Assembly (NCBI RefSeq): GCF_011045025.1
Contig: NZ_JAAKZX010000031.1
Coordinates: 1 to 61,749 of the forward strand
Reading direction: 5' to 3'
DNA from: Streptomyces ureilyticus
GTDB lineage: Bacteria > Actinomycetota > Actinomycetes > Streptomycetales > Streptomycetaceae
DNA: 61,749 nucleotides
Both the position numbers and the translations under genes were made by a program. The notes under the pieces are model-generated. The model searched no databases. It had not been told where the DNA came from and saw only the letters and a program-made list of their open reading frames with translations. Position 1 is the stretch's first letter. Every line of letters begins with the position of its first letter. This document shows positions 61,709 through 61,749 of this stretch, piece by piece.

Positions 61709-61749
61709 GGGCCACGCCGATGCGCTGACGCTGACCGCCGGAGAACTCG
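61709..61749 (-). pseudogene. ABC transporter ATPase remnant (runs off the window)
   Basis: On the minus strand the last bases encode EFSGGQRQRIGVA, the ABC signature loop, in frame with the uidA upstream extension. Walker B should follow about 20 residues later but the sequence changes to unrelated PGVLTVPWAPFIP. The gene is therefore broken here; its 5' part lies beyond the window. Confidence 0.7.

Overview
This 61.7 kb window is high-GC actinobacterial chromosome, very probably from a Streptomyces or a close relative. The evidence is a strong G/C third-position bias, GTG and TTG starts, AGGAGG-type ribosome binding sites, Tat-type signal peptides, a SARP/BTAD module and an SAV_2336-type domain. 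I saw no rRNA, tRNA, CRISPR array or intact insertion sequence. The content is accessory and catabolic, organised as small regulator-plus-enzyme islands.

Region by region: (1) 1-6.2 kb holds a very large mosaic protein (SAV_2336 N-domain, pseudokinase, SARP/BTAD, HAD-like end) whose 5' end lies outside the window, a divergent MreB-like protein and an Rv1733c-type membrane protein. (2) 6.7-10 kb is a stress/RNA-repair group: phosphoribosyltransferase, CBS protein, archease and the RNA ligase RtcB. (3) 10.4-13.4 kb holds a secreted DUF3455 protein, an alginate-lyase-fold enzyme and a VapBC toxin-antitoxin pair. (4) 13.5-22.4 kb holds an AraC regulator, an FMO-SDR-aldehyde dehydrogenase operon, a divergent TetR gene, an MMPL transporter and an atypical LuxR protein. 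Matching CGACTTG operators link the TetR gene, the FMO operon and the transporter. (5) 22.4-28.3 kb holds a peptide deformylase fragment, an old yellow enzyme with a divergent MerR, two NTF2-fold proteins, a MmyB-type regulator, and an Lrp regulator divergent from a PLP decarboxylase.

(6) 28.4-31.9 kb and (8) 40.1-47.9 kb each contain a ~1000-residue fusion of an APH-type kinase, an M23-like beta domain and a class III aminotransferase. The first copy lies behind an Lrp/AsnC gene. The second is in an operon with an SDR, an amidase and an NCS1 permease, opposite a TetR gene. The kinase-plus-aminotransferase pairing matches the hydroxylysine kinase / phospho-lyase logic, which suggests use of amino alcohols. 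(7) 32-39.8 kb holds a five-gene operon (fused UreA-UreB, UreC-like protein, agmatine deiminase, Cys-rich protein, TetR) behind two TTAGAG-N5-CTCTAA-type operators, then LysR, an amidohydrolase and a truncated fumarylacetoacetate hydrolase.

(9) 48.5-56.1 kb is a fructan-use locus: secreted GH32, an ABC sugar importer, an intracellular GH32 and a LacI repressor. (10) 56.7-59.7 kb is a redox/electrophile island: FrnE-like DsbA protein with a small Cys peptide, HxlR regulator, truncated azoreductase and FAD monooxygenase. (11) 59.8-61.7 kb is a beta-glucuronidase preceded by the broken end of an ABC ATPase gene. Several truncated genes (deformylase, FAH, azoreductase, ABC ATPase) show that the region has been rearranged repeatedly.
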